A stretch of 64,000 bases of DNA from contig NZ_BMHY01000004.1 in the NCBI RefSeq assembly GCF_014641555.1, positions 1 through 64,000 of the forward strand, read 5' to 3'. A program made the position numbers and the translations under genes. The stretch is from Paenibacillus radicis (ex Gao et al. 2016). Its GTDB lineage: Bacteria; Bacillota; Bacilli; Paenibacillales; Paenibacillaceae. This document shows, in pieces, positions 31,678-40,408 of the stretch. Position 1 is the stretch's first letter. Every line of letters starts with the position of its first letter. The notes under the pieces are model-generated. The model saw only the letters and a program-made list of their open reading frames with translations, made no database searches and was not told the origin of the DNA.

Positions 31678-32748
31678 TTATGAAGGCGATAGATAAAAAT
31701 GTCCGACGATGATGGAACCTGCAAGTACACTCACCGCAATGAGGATGGTAAGCAGCAGTACAAATCGGCTTTTAAAAATGGACAGCAGCATTAGCGTGCT
31801 TTTGAAGTCCAGCATCGGTCCAAACACTAGGAAGGTAAGCAGTGACGCTGACGAGAAGGTCGTGACGAAGGAAGACGCGACAAAAGCATCCGATGTCGAA
31901 CAGAGCGATAATAAATAAGCAAAGCCCATCATGAACAAATGAGAGCTCAACTCTCCTTGTCCAATGCTTGCTAGGCTGGCTCTAGGCAGAAACGTTTGAA
32001 TAGCTGCGGTTAGAATGGAGCCGATCATAACATATTTGCCCATATCAAAAAATTCGCTGCCCGCATGATCCATCATAGCCAGAAATTTGCCGCCTTCATG
32101 CCGGTGCTGGTGACTATGGTGGTGGTGATTGTGATGATGATCGTGGTGATGGCCAATGTGCTGTTCATGATCGGATATAGCCTGGCCTTCTGTTTTCAAC
32201 GGATTGTAACGGACAAATTTATAAACGATCATACCGATCGTAATTCCAACTAGCAGGGCAAGTCCCAACCGGGAGTAGACCAGTTCAGGCCGGGTGCGGA
32301 AAGCCGTATAGGTCGCGGCTATGACGACAGGGTTTACGATGGGGCCAGCCAAAATAAATACGATGCCGATATACAGCGGCATACCTTTGGCGATTAAACG
32401 TCTGACGATCGGAATTAATCCGCATTCACACACCGGAAACAGAAAGCCTAGCAAGCAGGCAACCAAAATGCCAAGCAGCGGATTGCGCGGGATCATTTTT
32501 CGAATGAGCGACTCTGAAATAAACAGCTGCATGAATGAGGAAACGAATACGCCTAACAGAAGGAACGGAAGCGTTTCGAGTAAAATGCCGAGTAGGATGG
32601 TCTTGAATGTTGAGAAAGACTGTACCGAAGGCAAATCCGGCATGGAGATGCGGGTGAATAGACCGGGATCAAAGGCTAGGATAAGGAAGAGTCCGATGAT
32701 TGCAAGGAAAATGGCATGGATGCCGTAACGATAAAAAAGGGCGCGCAA
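31678..32748 (-). CDS. DUF318 permease with His-rich loop
   Basis: A 356-residue permease with about eight to ten membrane helices. The conserved core is PVCECGLIPIVRRL near residue 105 and GPIVNPVVIAATYTAF. A cytoplasmic loop at residues ~192-222 is extraordinarily rich in histidine (HHHDHHHNHHHHSHQHRH) and would bind zinc or another soft metal. It is transcribed before the TIGR03943 gene, and a candidate Zur box lies in its promoter. Related ArsP proteins export organoarsenicals, but this group lacks evidence for that. A zinc or cofactor-linked role is inferred. Confidence 0.85.
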   Translation of the reverse strand: MRALFYRYGIHAIFLAIIGLFLILAFDPGLFTRISMPDLPSVQSFSTFKTILLGILLETLPFLLLGVFVSSFMQLFISESLIRKMIPRNPLLGILVACLLGFLFPVCECGLIPIVRRLIAKGMPLYIGIVFILAGPIVNPVVIAATYTAFRTRPELVYSRLGLALLVGITIGMIVYKFVRYNPLKTEGQAISDHEQHIGHHHDHHHNHHHHSHQHRHEGGKFLAMMDHAGSEFFDMGKYVMIGSILTAAIQTFLPRASLASIGQGELSSHLFMMGFAYLLSLCSTSDAFVASSFVTTFSSASLLTFLVFGPMLDFKSTLMLLSIFKSRFVLLLTILIAVSVLAGSIIVGHFYLSPS

Positions 32749-32784
32749 AGGGAATTCCTCCGTGACCTATTGAAATATGCATTA

Positions 32785-32808
32785 TTAATCGTAATTATTA
32801 CACATAGA
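32785..32808. promoter_or_regulatory. Candidate Zur box
   Basis: TTAATCGTAATTATTACACATA matches the Bacillus Zur operator (AATCGTAATNATTACGATT) in the left half and centre (AATCGTAATTATTAC is exact) but is degenerate in the right arm. It lies 37-60 bases before the DUF318 start, in its expected promoter. Confidence 0.55.
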
Positions 32809-32921
32809 TCGTACACAGTGGCAACTTATCTGTCAAGCCTTTCCACTGCCGAAGTATGCCCGAGGATAAAAAAGTTGGCGCCGGTAAACATTAAGTCTAA
32901 TCAGCAAATATGGAGGATGCC

Positions 32922-33269
32922 ATGTCTTACGTAACGAGTGCGGGGCTGCTGCTCGGTGGATTGTCTATCATAAATATGATTCTGTCGTATCAAAGCAAGC
33001 ATATCGACCCGCATTTCTGGACTACAGTTAAGTTCCAATTGCTGATGTTGCCGCTTTTTCTGGTCGCGAACATATGTATCGGCTATGGGATTCGAATCGG
33101 CTACAAGGCGTCGGGAAATTTAAGCTATATGCTTGTAGCAGCGAAATGTCTCGAAATCTTGATCTCTTTGGCGATGGGCTATTTGTTTATGAAGGAGCTT
33201 CCCAATTGGAAAACGTGGGCGGGTATCGTTGTGATCGTCATTGGCGTTCTGTTAGTGAAGCAAAAATAA
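32922..33269 (+). CDS. Small four-helix membrane protein, EamA/SMR-like
   Basis: A 115-residue membrane protein with four predicted helices: TSAGLLLGGLSIINMILSY, LLMLPLFLVANICIGYGI, LSYMLVAAKCLEILISLAMGYL and WAGIVVIVIGVLLVKQK (approximate spans). Length and pattern resemble small DMT-superfamily half-transporters. The SMR-specific glutamate in helix 1 is absent, so multidrug export is not implied. I use the ATG at 32922 with GGAGG five bases upstream. It is divergent from the DUF318 operon. Confidence 0.75.
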   Translation: MSYVTSAGLLLGGLSIINMILSYQSKHIDPHFWTTVKFQLLMLPLFLVANICIGYGIRIGYKASGNLSYMLVAAKCLEILISLAMGYLFMKELPNWKTWAGIVVIVIGVLLVKQK

Positions 33270-33366
33270 GAAGAGTATTGGCGGATGCAGTCACAGACGT
33301 GCAATTAAACGAACAGCCTGAAGGTTTTAATCCAGGCTGAGCTTGTTATAGGGGCATAGGAAATTA

Positions 33367-34356
33367 TTATTTCACTAGCGCTTTAAGCGTATCTTCCAAG
33401 TTCAATTGGTTGGCGATTAGGCCGTTGTTCATCCAGTGATTCCAGCTTATTTCAGTGATACGGCCTTCTTTGACAGCGGGGAGCCCTTGCCATACCGATT
33501 TGTTTTGCAGCTCTTTTGCTTCCGTGTCATTATATTGCGTGATGAGAAAAATATGGGCGCTTCCGAGCTCCGGCAATTTTTCCAACGACAAACTTTGGAA
33601 GCTTTGACCATGAGCGAGGGATGGCTCGGTTATGCCGAGCTCTTCATACAGCAGCTTGCCGCTGTAATCGAGAGCGCTGAGAAGAAACAAATTTTTTCCG
33701 CTTGGCCATAGCAATACGACCTCTTCATCGCCAATGGACTGTTGGATTTGCTGCTTCGCTTCCGCTACTTTAGCGTCGTAATCTTGAATGGATTTTTCTG
33801 CCTGATCCGTTTGGCCGAGCAAATCACCCAATGTTCGAAGCGTCTTCCGCCAATCGCTCATCCCGTCTACGAATACATAAGTGGGAGCAATTTTCGAATA
33901 GGCCTCGTACATTCCTTTTTCCGCCCAAGATTCAAAGATAAGAATGATTAGGTCAGGGTTATGGGAGGCTGCTTGCTCCGGATCAAGACCGCCGCTTGAA
34001 AAGTCGACCTTCGGAATGCCGGCCAGATCAGTTTGAAGATATTGCTGCACAATATCACCGTTCGACCATTGTGCAACCGGCTTGACGCCCAAAACCGTCA
34101 GCGGATCTTCCAAATAAGGCGCGAGCACTCTTTGCGGATGGGTTGGAATTTGAAGCACATGTCCAAGGTCGTCGGTTACCGTTCGCAGCTTTTCCTCCGT
34201 CGCAGCGCTTGCTTCAGAAGCATTGTCAGCCTGTTGAGAGGCGGGACTATTTTGCGGTTTTTGGCTTGCTTCGTTAGAATTAACCCCGCCGCATGCCGAT
34301 AGCATAATCGTGCAGAGCAGCACGCTTACCATTGCAACTATTTTGTTTGTTCTCAT
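33367..34356 (-). CDS. Iron-siderophore ABC transporter substrate-binding lipoprotein
   Basis: A 329-residue lipoprotein. The lipobox is LSAC after a hydrophobic segment (IVAMVSVLLCTIMLSAC, Cys near residue 22). The mature domain is a Fe3+-siderophore binding fold of the FecB/FhuD type (VLAPYLEDPLTVLGVKPVAQ, then PDLIILIFESWAEKG and LWPSGKNLFLLS). It binds a ferric complex outside the cell for an ABC permease encoded elsewhere. I use the ATG at 34356; a TTG at 34377 lies upstream. A Fur-like site lies in its promoter, and the following AraC-PBP regulator gene lies upstream. Confidence 0.87.
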   Translation of the reverse strand: MRTNKIVAMVSVLLCTIMLSACGGVNSNEASQKPQNSPASQQADNASEASAATEEKLRTVTDDLGHVLQIPTHPQRVLAPYLEDPLTVLGVKPVAQWSNGDIVQQYLQTDLAGIPKVDFSSGGLDPEQAASHNPDLIILIFESWAEKGMYEAYSKIAPTYVFVDGMSDWRKTLRTLGDLLGQTDQAEKSIQDYDAKVAEAKQQIQQSIGDEEVVLLWPSGKNLFLLSALDYSGKLLYEELGITEPSLAHGQSFQSLSLEKLPELGSAHIFLITQYNDTEAKELQNKSVWQGLPAVKEGRITEISWNHWMNNGLIANQLNLEDTLKALVK

Positions 34357-34385
34357 TTCTGTAAACCGCTCCTTCAATGATATTT

Positions 34386-34400
34386 ATTCTCAATGAAAAT
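34386..34400. promoter_or_regulatory. Candidate Fur box before the siderophore-binding gene
   Basis: ATTCTCA-A-TGAAAAT is a 7-1-7 inverted repeat with six of seven positions matching, centred 37 bases upstream of the ATG at 34356. This is the classical Bacillus Fur box architecture. Confidence 0.5.
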
Positions 34401-34464
34401 CATAAACGTCCTCCTTGTCCGAGAGAATGGACTGTATATCGATTTGTACTTCCGTACGATCAAA

Positions 34465-36054
34465 TTATGAGGATTGCCGGGATTGGATCAGATTTACGGC
34501 TTCCTTCAGCTGCTCTGTAATGGCCCGTGGCTCATAAAACTTCCAAAGTGTATCCGATATCCGGCATACGTTTCCGTTCCGCACAGCTTGCAGCTCTTGC
34601 CAAGCCGGTTCTGTCATCAGACGCTCTAAATAGGCAAGGGAAGCAGGGTCCTCAGGTACGGATATGAACATCAAGTCCCCCGCAAATGATTTCATTTCTT
34701 CGGGACGCAGGTTTAGGGGATTGAAGCTTTTCTGTTCGTCCATCAGTTTTGCTACCGCGGCCGGAGGCTTGAGTCCTAGTGTTTGATAGAGGACATGTCC
34801 GAACTCGCGACCACCCCACAGCCCGATTGTTTCACCGGAAATGCGGAACAGCGAGACGCTTTCCTCTTTCCCCATATAAGGCATAACCGCCTCCCGGGCC
34901 TGCTCGGCCTGCTCGAAATGCGTGCTAATCCACTTCTCCGCTTCTTTTTCCTTATCGACAATTCCGGCAATGTGTTTGAGATGGCCGAATACATCGTATT
35001 GATCCCATGGAATGACGGCAACAGGGGCAATTCGCTTCAATTGCTTATGATATTGCTCAAATTGGGGGACATCTTGCGCTGTCACGATCAAGTCTGGGGC
35101 AAGGCTTGCGATAGAGGCCAAGTTCATATGGTAAAAATCTCCTACATCAACAATTCCCGTTTTCAACGGATCAACTGTTTGATTCGCCAAGTGTTGACGG
35201 AGTGCGCCCAGCGGCTTTAGCCCAACAGCTAATAGCTGTCCGGTGTAGGTAAGTGAGATTGTTTTCATCGCGCTTTTTCTTATTTGCACATAGGCTGCAG
35301 GAGAAACACCGACACGCTGCTTAAAGCGGCGGCTAAAATAATATTCATCCGCAAACCCGACCCTTTGTGCGGTCTCTTTCACATTCAGCCCGTCCGTATG
35401 GAGAAATTGCTTGGCTCTGCCGATTCGCAAGTCGGTCAAATAGTCCATTGGCCGATGGCCTGTACGTTTTCGGAAAGCAAAAGAGAAATGAGAGGAGGTC
35501 ATTCCGGCAATCGTTGACAGCTCGCGATGTTGAATGTTTGCTGAATAAGTTTGCTCCATATAATCGATTACACGGTTAATAGCGGTTGGCATTCCTTTAT
35601 GATTCCTCTTGCCGTTATCCAATAAGAGCATCAGCCATGCGCGAAGCATCGCTTCTTGCTGCTGTCGGTCTTCGTTCGAAGGAATGCACCACTGCTCGTA
35701 TAGCGCATTGGCGAAGGCAACCGATTGTTCGTCAGCGGCAGGTACTGCGGGGGACGACTCATCATTCTCGTTTCTGGAGTGAACAACGGAACGATAATGA
35801 ATTTGCATCCATTGAATACGCTGCATAGAATCTTGCACGTATTCCGCAGTATCGCAGGGCAAACGAAGCCATTTTACGCCAGGCTCCAAAGGATATGTAC
35901 CTCTCGAAGCATGCAGTGTACCGCTTCCTTCGAGTACGACAAACAGTGTACGTTCCGATATATGCGTAGAATGTTCCAAGAGCTGCCGGGGGGATGAAAT
36001 GGCGCTCTTGATGACGTTCGTAACGATCCAACCGCTAGGTTCCGATAAATTCAT
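34465..36054 (-). CDS. AraC family regulator fused to a siderophore-binding domain
   Basis: A 529-residue regulator. It has an N-terminal cupin region, an AraC HTH domain (about 165-260, HRELSTIAGMTSSHFSFAFRK and NVKETAQRVGFADEYYFSRRF), and then a complete FecB/FhuD-type binding domain (about 270-525, LKPLGALRQHL, PDLIVTAQDVPQ, GGREFGHVLY). The architecture equals Btr of B. subtilis, which senses bacillibactin-type siderophores and activates feu genes. I use the ATG at 36054 with GAGGTG upstream. A perfect Fur box lies in its promoter. It probably activates the binding-protein gene next to it. Confidence 0.88.
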   Translation of the reverse strand: MNLSEPSGWIVTNVIKSAISSPRQLLEHSTHISERTLFVVLEGSGTLHASRGTYPLEPGVKWLRLPCDTAEYVQDSMQRIQWMQIHYRSVVHSRNENDESSPAVPAADEQSVAFANALYEQWCIPSNEDRQQQEAMLRAWLMLLLDNGKRNHKGMPTAINRVIDYMEQTYSANIQHRELSTIAGMTSSHFSFAFRKRTGHRPMDYLTDLRIGRAKQFLHTDGLNVKETAQRVGFADEYYFSRRFKQRVGVSPAAYVQIRKSAMKTISLTYTGQLLAVGLKPLGALRQHLANQTVDPLKTGIVDVGDFYHMNLASIASLAPDLIVTAQDVPQFEQYHKQLKRIAPVAVIPWDQYDVFGHLKHIAGIVDKEKEAEKWISTHFEQAEQAREAVMPYMGKEESVSLFRISGETIGLWGGREFGHVLYQTLGLKPPAAVAKLMDEQKSFNPLNLRPEEMKSFAGDLMFISVPEDPASLAYLERLMTEPAWQELQAVRNGNVCRISDTLWKFYEPRAITEQLKEAVNLIQSRQSS

Positions 36055-36076
36055 GCTGCACCTCAACTGTCAATAA

Positions 36077-36091
36077 TGATAATTATTATCA
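36077..36091. promoter_or_regulatory. Fur box before the AraC-PBP regulator gene
   Basis: TGATAAT-T-ATTATCA is a perfect 7-1-7 inverted repeat matching the Fur consensus, 23 bases upstream of the ATG at 36054. Confidence 0.75.
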
Positions 36092-36158
36092 ATTATATTA
36101 TATGCAGACGGGCATGTGGTTGCAATCAATCAATTAATTAATCGCGAGCTGCAGTTGA

Positions 36159-37037
36159 TCAAAGGATGGAGGATGAGGAAACAAATTCCATAAACCGTTT
36201 AGCTGCCGGGGAGATAAAGCCGTCTTTGCGCCATTTTAAACCGATCTCCCAATTCCAGCCTTCATCGGAGATTGGTATCCATACGAGATCTTCCAGCATA
36301 AGGCCTAATGTTTGAGGTAAAACAGAAACGCCGAGTCCGGCTTTAATAAATCCAGCGACAGTGATCAGATCTTCGGCATCGTAAGTGGAAGCCAAATGAA
36401 ATCCGGTTTCATGAAATCGGGATAGGATAGTCGCCTTTAATCCGCAATTGTTTTTTAAACCAATAAAGGGCTCTCCCGAAAGCTCGATCATCTTAAGAGA
36501 ACTGCGGCCGGAGTAACGATGGCCGGCAGATACGACAATATATAGCGGCATTCGCTTGATGCAAATCCATTCCTGATCGTCGCTTACCGATTCCTTCGAG
36601 GTAATCATGATATCCGCAAAGCCTTGCTCCAGCTGTTCATTAATATCGCCGATATTTCCCTGCGTCAGTTCAAACCGTGCTTTAGGATTGCTCGCCTGAT
36701 AACATTTCACAAGATTGGGGATCATATCGACGCCGAGAATATTGAGATAGGCAAGTGATATGACGCCAGTCTCCGGGTTAGACCATTCTGCAATTTCCTG
36801 CAAGCCGTTCTCAATATTTTGCAAAGCCTGGACGATCCATGAAGAGAACATCGTGCCATAACGATTCAGCTTAATGTTGCGGCCATTACGGTCAAATAAG
36901 GGAACACCGATTTCGGTCTCGAGCTTAGCAATGGCATGACTTAAAGCAGGCTGAGTAATACGAAGTGATTCCGAGGCGCGGGTCATATGTTGAAGTCTTG
37001 CAACTGCAAGAAAGTATTCTAATTGTGTGAGTTCCAT
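36159..37037 (-). CDS. LysR family transcriptional regulator
   Basis: A 292-residue LTTR. The N-terminal HTH reads LEYFLAVARLQHMTRASESLRITQPALSHAI with the typical QPALS; the C-terminal periplasmic-binding-like effector domain follows (residues ~90-290). I use the ATG at 37037 with AAGGTG upstream. It is divergent from the NTF2-like/SDR pair at 37149, with 111 bases between, so it probably controls that pair. The inducer is unknown. Confidence 0.87.
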   Translation of the reverse strand: MELTQLEYFLAVARLQHMTRASESLRITQPALSHAIAKLETEIGVPLFDRNGRNIKLNRYGTMFSSWIVQALQNIENGLQEIAEWSNPETGVISLAYLNILGVDMIPNLVKCYQASNPKARFELTQGNIGDINEQLEQGFADIMITSKESVSDDQEWICIKRMPLYIVVSAGHRYSGRSSLKMIELSGEPFIGLKNNCGLKATILSRFHETGFHLASTYDAEDLITVAGFIKAGLGVSVLPQTLGLMLEDLVWIPISDEGWNWEIGLKWRKDGFISPAAKRFMEFVSSSSIL

Positions 37038-37148
37038 TGCGTACACCTTCTTTATATGAATATTATTCATTGATTTTATTATTTTAATCAATTATACATA
37101 TCAGAACTACGCGTGTAAAATTCAACCTAAGAAAGGAGTGATCAACTC

Positions 37149-37478
37149 ATGTTGCCTAATAAATGGCCTGAAGCTATTGCCAATTTCGTATCTGCCAGCA
37201 ATGCGCATCAAACGGATGCCATGCTCGCCGCTTTTGCTGACGATGCGGTTCTGACCGACGATGATCGGATTTTTGAAGGGAAAGCGGCTATTAGAAAATG
37301 GAGCGACGACGAGTATATCGGTTCACGGGTAAGCTTGACGATTCTAGACTTCAGTCTTGAAGGCGAAGAAGCAAGTTTAAGGGTTGAAATTAACGGGGAT
37401 TACCCGAATGGTCCCTATATCTTTAATTTTTCATTCAGGCTCGAAAACGATCACATCAAAAGTCTGTTCATTTCATAA
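37149..37478 (+). CDS. NTF2-like/SnoaL domain protein
   Basis: A 109-residue protein with an NTF2-like cone fold (SASNAHQTDAMLAAFADDAVLTDDDRIFEGKAAIRKW is the classic N-terminal helix-strand pattern, read in parts). Members are isomerases, hydrolases or ligand-binding domains. The ATG at 37149 follows AAAGGAG. It is 20 bases upstream of the SDR gene, so the two are one operon, and the two proteins may act on the same small molecule. Confidence 0.82.
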   Translation: MLPNKWPEAIANFVSASNAHQTDAMLAAFADDAVLTDDDRIFEGKAAIRKWSDDEYIGSRVSLTILDFSLEGEEASLRVEINGDYPNGPYIFNFSFRLENDHIKSLFIS

Positions 37479-37498
37479 ACTTAAGGAGACTAGCTCAC

Positions 37499-38299
37499 AT
37501 GAATCAATTCCATCATTCGTTTATAAATGCTTCCGAGTTTGAGGGTAAAAAGGTGCTCGTCACTGGCGGTACCAAGGGAATGGGACAAGCTGTCGTTAAC
37601 AGGCTTGTGCAAGCTGGCGCTGCCGTCATGACGGCAGCAAGATCATTGTCTTCGGATATTCCGGAATCGGTGTTGTTCATTCAGGCGGATCTGGCAGCAA
37701 GAGAGGGCGCCGATAAAGTTATTCAAGCTGTAAAGGATGAGTGGGGGAGCATCGACATTGTCGTTCATTGCGTTGGCGGTTCATCTACACCTCCGGGAGG
37801 TGCACTCGCTTTGTCGGATGAAGATTGGCTTCATGCATTGAACTGGAATTTGCTGTCTGCTGTCCGGTTGGATTATGGACTAATTCCTCTTATGCTTAAG
37901 GGAGGAGCCGGAGCCATTCTCCACTTTACTTCCATTCAACGCAAGCTGCCGTTATACGAGACGACGCTTGCTTATGCCGCTGCGAAAGCGGCACTTGCCA
38001 ATTACAGCAAAGGCTTGTCCAACGAGTTTTCTCCTCGCGGAATTCGTGTAAACGCGCTTTCTCCAGGTTTCATTCAAACGGAAGCGGCAGATGCTTTGAT
38101 TGATCGGATTGCGACTTCAACCGGCAGCAGGGACAGTGCGTTGCAGCAATTGATGAATTCACTGGGAGGTATTCCGCTTGGCCGTCCGGGGCTGCCGGAA
38201 GAAGTTGCGGAACTGGCTGCTTTTCTTGTATCCGATCGTGCATCTGCAATTACGGGAAGTGAATTCGTCATTGATGGAGGAACGATTCCGACGATTTAA
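37499..38299 (+). CDS. SDR family oxidoreductase
   Basis: A 266-residue classical SDR with TGGTKGMGQAV (cofactor loop, residue ~22), AARS after strand 2, an atypical CVGGSS in place of NNAG (reported for some SDR subgroups), a serine in HFTSIQ and YAAAKAAL as catalytic Tyr/Lys. The C-terminus ends with the ITGSEFVIDGGT motif typical of FabG-like SDRs. It follows the NTF2-like gene and is probably under the divergent LysR. Confidence 0.88.
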   Translation: MNQFHHSFINASEFEGKKVLVTGGTKGMGQAVVNRLVQAGAAVMTAARSLSSDIPESVLFIQADLAAREGADKVIQAVKDEWGSIDIVVHCVGGSSTPPGGALALSDEDWLHALNWNLLSAVRLDYGLIPLMLKGGAGAILHFTSIQRKLPLYETTLAYAAAKAALANYSKGLSNEFSPRGIRVNALSPGFIQTEAADALIDRIATSTGSRDSALQQLMNSLGGIPLGRPGLPEEVAELAAFLVSDRASAITGSEFVIDGGTIPTI

Positions 38300-38350
38300 C
38301 TTCACGTTTGCTGTCGTGAATAGGCCACCTCATAACAGAAGATAAAAAAC

Positions 38351-38380
38351 AAAAGGCCCATCGAGATGGGCCTTTTGCAT
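38351..38380. terminator. Intrinsic terminator
   Basis: AAAAGGCCCAT and ATGGGCCTTTT form a perfect 11-bp stem with a 4-nt loop, flanked by A-rich and T-rich sequence. It serves the SDR gene and the convergent yjcZ-like gene. Confidence 0.85.
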
Positions 38381-38427
38381 ATTTGTTGAATTACTTTAGA
38401 AGTTAATGGCGTGGAGGAAGGTGTGAA

Positions 38428-38700
38428 TTAGTAGTTTTTACCGTAATTTCCAGTACCTACGCCGCCAACATTGTTGCCGTAACCGCCAGTGCTTGCACCA
38501 GCGACATTGTTGCCATAACCAGTGCCTACACCGCCGACATTACCGCCGTAGCCGTAACCGCCCGTACCGACGCCGCCAACGTTTCCGTAGCCGCCGCCAT
38601 AGCCGCCGCCGAAGATTCCACAGCTACAAGCGATAATCACCAATAAAATAAAAAGAACCAAAATGATTCCAACATTATGAGTACCACCAAATCCGGACAT
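38428..38700 (-). CDS. YjcZ family glycine-rich small protein
   Basis: A 90-residue protein. The N-terminus MSGFGG plus one hydrophobic helix (VGIILVLFILLVIIACSC) is the YjcZ/YuzJ family signature of spore-coat-associated small proteins. The C-terminal half is a repeat of NVGGVGTGGYGYGG-type units (three to four copies) and is longer than usual. It has a strong AGGAGGTG site. Presence of this family supports a spore-forming Bacillota. Exact location and role are unknown. Confidence 0.85.
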   Translation of the reverse strand: MSGFGGTHNVGIILVLFILLVIIACSCGIFGGGYGGGYGNVGGVGTGGYGYGGNVGGVGTGYGNNVAGASTGGYGNNVGGVGTGNYGKNY

Positions 38701-38825
38701 TGATTAAAGCACCTCCTGAGTTTTGAGTACTCTTTAAGTTATGTAGCGTTATTCGTCTATGACTGGGTATTTATCTCGCAGGCATTCGTCTATTTCTAGT
38801 GGTTAAGCCCCCATATGCATGAAAA

Positions 38826-38860
38826 AAGCTGCCCATGCATGTTCATGCATAGGCAGCCTT
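38826..38860 (-). terminator. Intrinsic terminator after msrA
   Basis: On the minus strand AAGGCTGCCTATGCATG pairs with CATGCATGGGCAGCTT around a 2-nt loop (one G-U), followed by a T run. Confidence 0.75.
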
Positions 38861-38866
38861 GTTGGT

Positions 38867-39388
38867 TTATTTGCTCCAGTACTTTTCAATAATGGCATCG
38901 CGGCCGGAATAAATTCTGGATTCTTTATAGAACTCCGGATTTTTACGGTGATAGTTCTGATGATACTCTTCCGCCGGATAGAAAACTTCGGCTTCGCGAA
39001 TGACAGTTGCGATAGGTTTATCGAAACGGCCGCTTTGTCCCAAAGCCTCTTTAGACGCTTCTGCAAGCTGGAGCTGTTCCTCATTATGGTAAAAAATAGC
39101 GGTACGGTATTGGCTTTTGCGATCATTGCCTTGGCCTTCGGCATCCGTAGGGTCGATTTGCGGCCAATAAAGCTCGAGCAGCTTCTCATAAGGGAAGATT
39201 GAGGAGTCAAACGTAATTTGTACGACTTCCAAATGTCCTGTTTCTCCCGTCAGCACTTGCTCGTAAGTCGGATTTTCCAGCGATCCGCCCATATATCCGG
39301 AAATAATGCCGTGAATGCCTGGCTGCTCCTCGAACGGAGTTACCATGCACCAGAAGCATCCTCCAGCGAATGTTGCTTTTTGTATCAT
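38867..39388 (-). CDS. msrA: Peptide-methionine (S)-S-oxide reductase
   Basis: A 173-residue enzyme that repairs methionine-S-sulfoxide in proteins. The catalytic motif GGCFWC is at residues 9-14 (Cys 11 nucleophile), followed by the GYMGGSLENPTYEQV and GHLEVVQ segments that bind the methyl sulfoxide, and a terminal QFDKPIATVI-like region. MsrB is not fused and not adjacent. The gene is divergent from the TetR gene at 39518. Single-gene transcript with a terminator. Confidence 0.93.
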   Translation of the reverse strand: MIQKATFAGGCFWCMVTPFEEQPGIHGIISGYMGGSLENPTYEQVLTGETGHLEVVQITFDSSIFPYEKLLELYWPQIDPTDAEGQGNDRKSQYRTAIFYHNEEQLQLAEASKEALGQSGRFDKPIATVIREAEVFYPAEEYHQNYHRKNPEFYKESRIYSGRDAIIEKYWSK

Positions 39389-39517
39389 ATTAATTCCCCA
39401 TTTCTCGATCAGTAAAGTTGCTCATGTAGTTTCTAATTATAATAGGCATTGGACGAGAAGTCTATCTTGGTTCGTTGTATAATTAACGGTATAGAATGCA
39501 ATTGAGGGAGATTTAGC

Positions 39518-40144
39518 ATGCCAAGAAATCATGAGAAAGACATGCAGTTTCGCGAGGATAAGAAAAAACATATTTTGAAATCAGCATTGCCGCTTTTTGT
39601 AGCGAATGGTCCTCAAGCTACAACGATCAGCGAGATCGCTAAAGCGGCAGGGATGAGTAAAGGTCTTATTTATAACTATTTTGAGTCCAAAGAAGAGTTA
39701 TACAGTATTCTGGCAGCAGACATATTAGGTATCTCGGAAAAAGACGCACATGACCTCTTGCATGTGACGGAAGGGACGCCATGGGATAGATTGTGTAAAG
39801 TAGCTAAAGATGTCGTCATTCGGCGTGTTTCGAAGTTAGCTGGAGATGAAGGAATTGGGATGCAATTCAATTTGGCCTTTTCCATGCAATTTTTAAGCTT
39901 TGAACAATTGCCTGAACCTTATAAGAGCAATGTGAATAAGGCCTATGACTTCAACAGACATACAATAGCCCAATTAATTGAACAAGGACAAGCGTGCGGC
40001 CAATTGATTGAAGGGCCTTCTTACCAGCTTGCCATTCATTATTCATCTGTCGTTAACGGCATGTTTATGGAGAACATAAGACATGAGGGGCTTTTTGATG
40101 AGATAGCTGTAGAAAATGCACTCAAGCTGTTTCTTCGTCAATAA
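39518..40144 (+). CDS. TetR family transcriptional regulator
   Basis: A 208-residue repressor. The HTH reads FVANGPQATTISEIAKAAGMSKGLIYNYFESKEELY (residues ~28-63). The C-terminal part is a helical ligand domain with a GMFMENIRHEGLFDE tail. It is 368 bases upstream of the peptide/nickel-type ABC operon on the same strand. A perfect 9-8-9 inverted repeat (40409-40434) just before that operon is its likely operator. Confidence 0.85.
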   Translation: MPRNHEKDMQFREDKKKHILKSALPLFVANGPQATTISEIAKAAGMSKGLIYNYFESKEELYSILAADILGISEKDAHDLLHVTEGTPWDRLCKVAKDVVIRRVSKLAGDEGIGMQFNLAFSMQFLSFEQLPEPYKSNVNKAYDFNRHTIAQLIEQGQACGQLIEGPSYQLAIHYSSVVNGMFMENIRHEGLFDEIAVENALKLFLRQ

Positions 40145-40161
40145 GCTGGGAAAATGTGAAA

Positions 40162-40202
40162 AACCCGCGGAAACCTTCCTTGTACAAGGCTTGCGCGGGT
40201 TC
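40162..40202 (+). terminator. Intrinsic terminator after the tetR gene
   Basis: AACCCGCG (40162-40169) pairs with CGCGGGTT (40194-40201), with a second inner AAGG/CCTT pairing; it is followed by CAAG. The T tract is poor, so termination may be incomplete. The rest of 40203-40408 shows nothing I can name. Confidence 0.5.
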
Positions 40203-40408
40203 AAGAAAACAATGTCATCGTATAACGATTGCTCGGTAGTGACAGTCCGAGAATCCCTCTAAGCGTATCGCTCTCATACTCCCCCATAGCCCCTTTGTTA
40301 CTTCCGAAAATTCATCAGCAAATCCATACTTTCTCCAACTGACAATTAGTATGAATACTCCATAAAAAATAAAATTGACAGCAGAGGAGGGACTTAATAT
40401 AATTGACT

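Noticed and set aside
31678-32748. ArsP organoarsenical exporter
   Set aside because: The permease family is related, but it pairs with a TIGR03943 gene and a Zur-like box and lies far from the ars operon.
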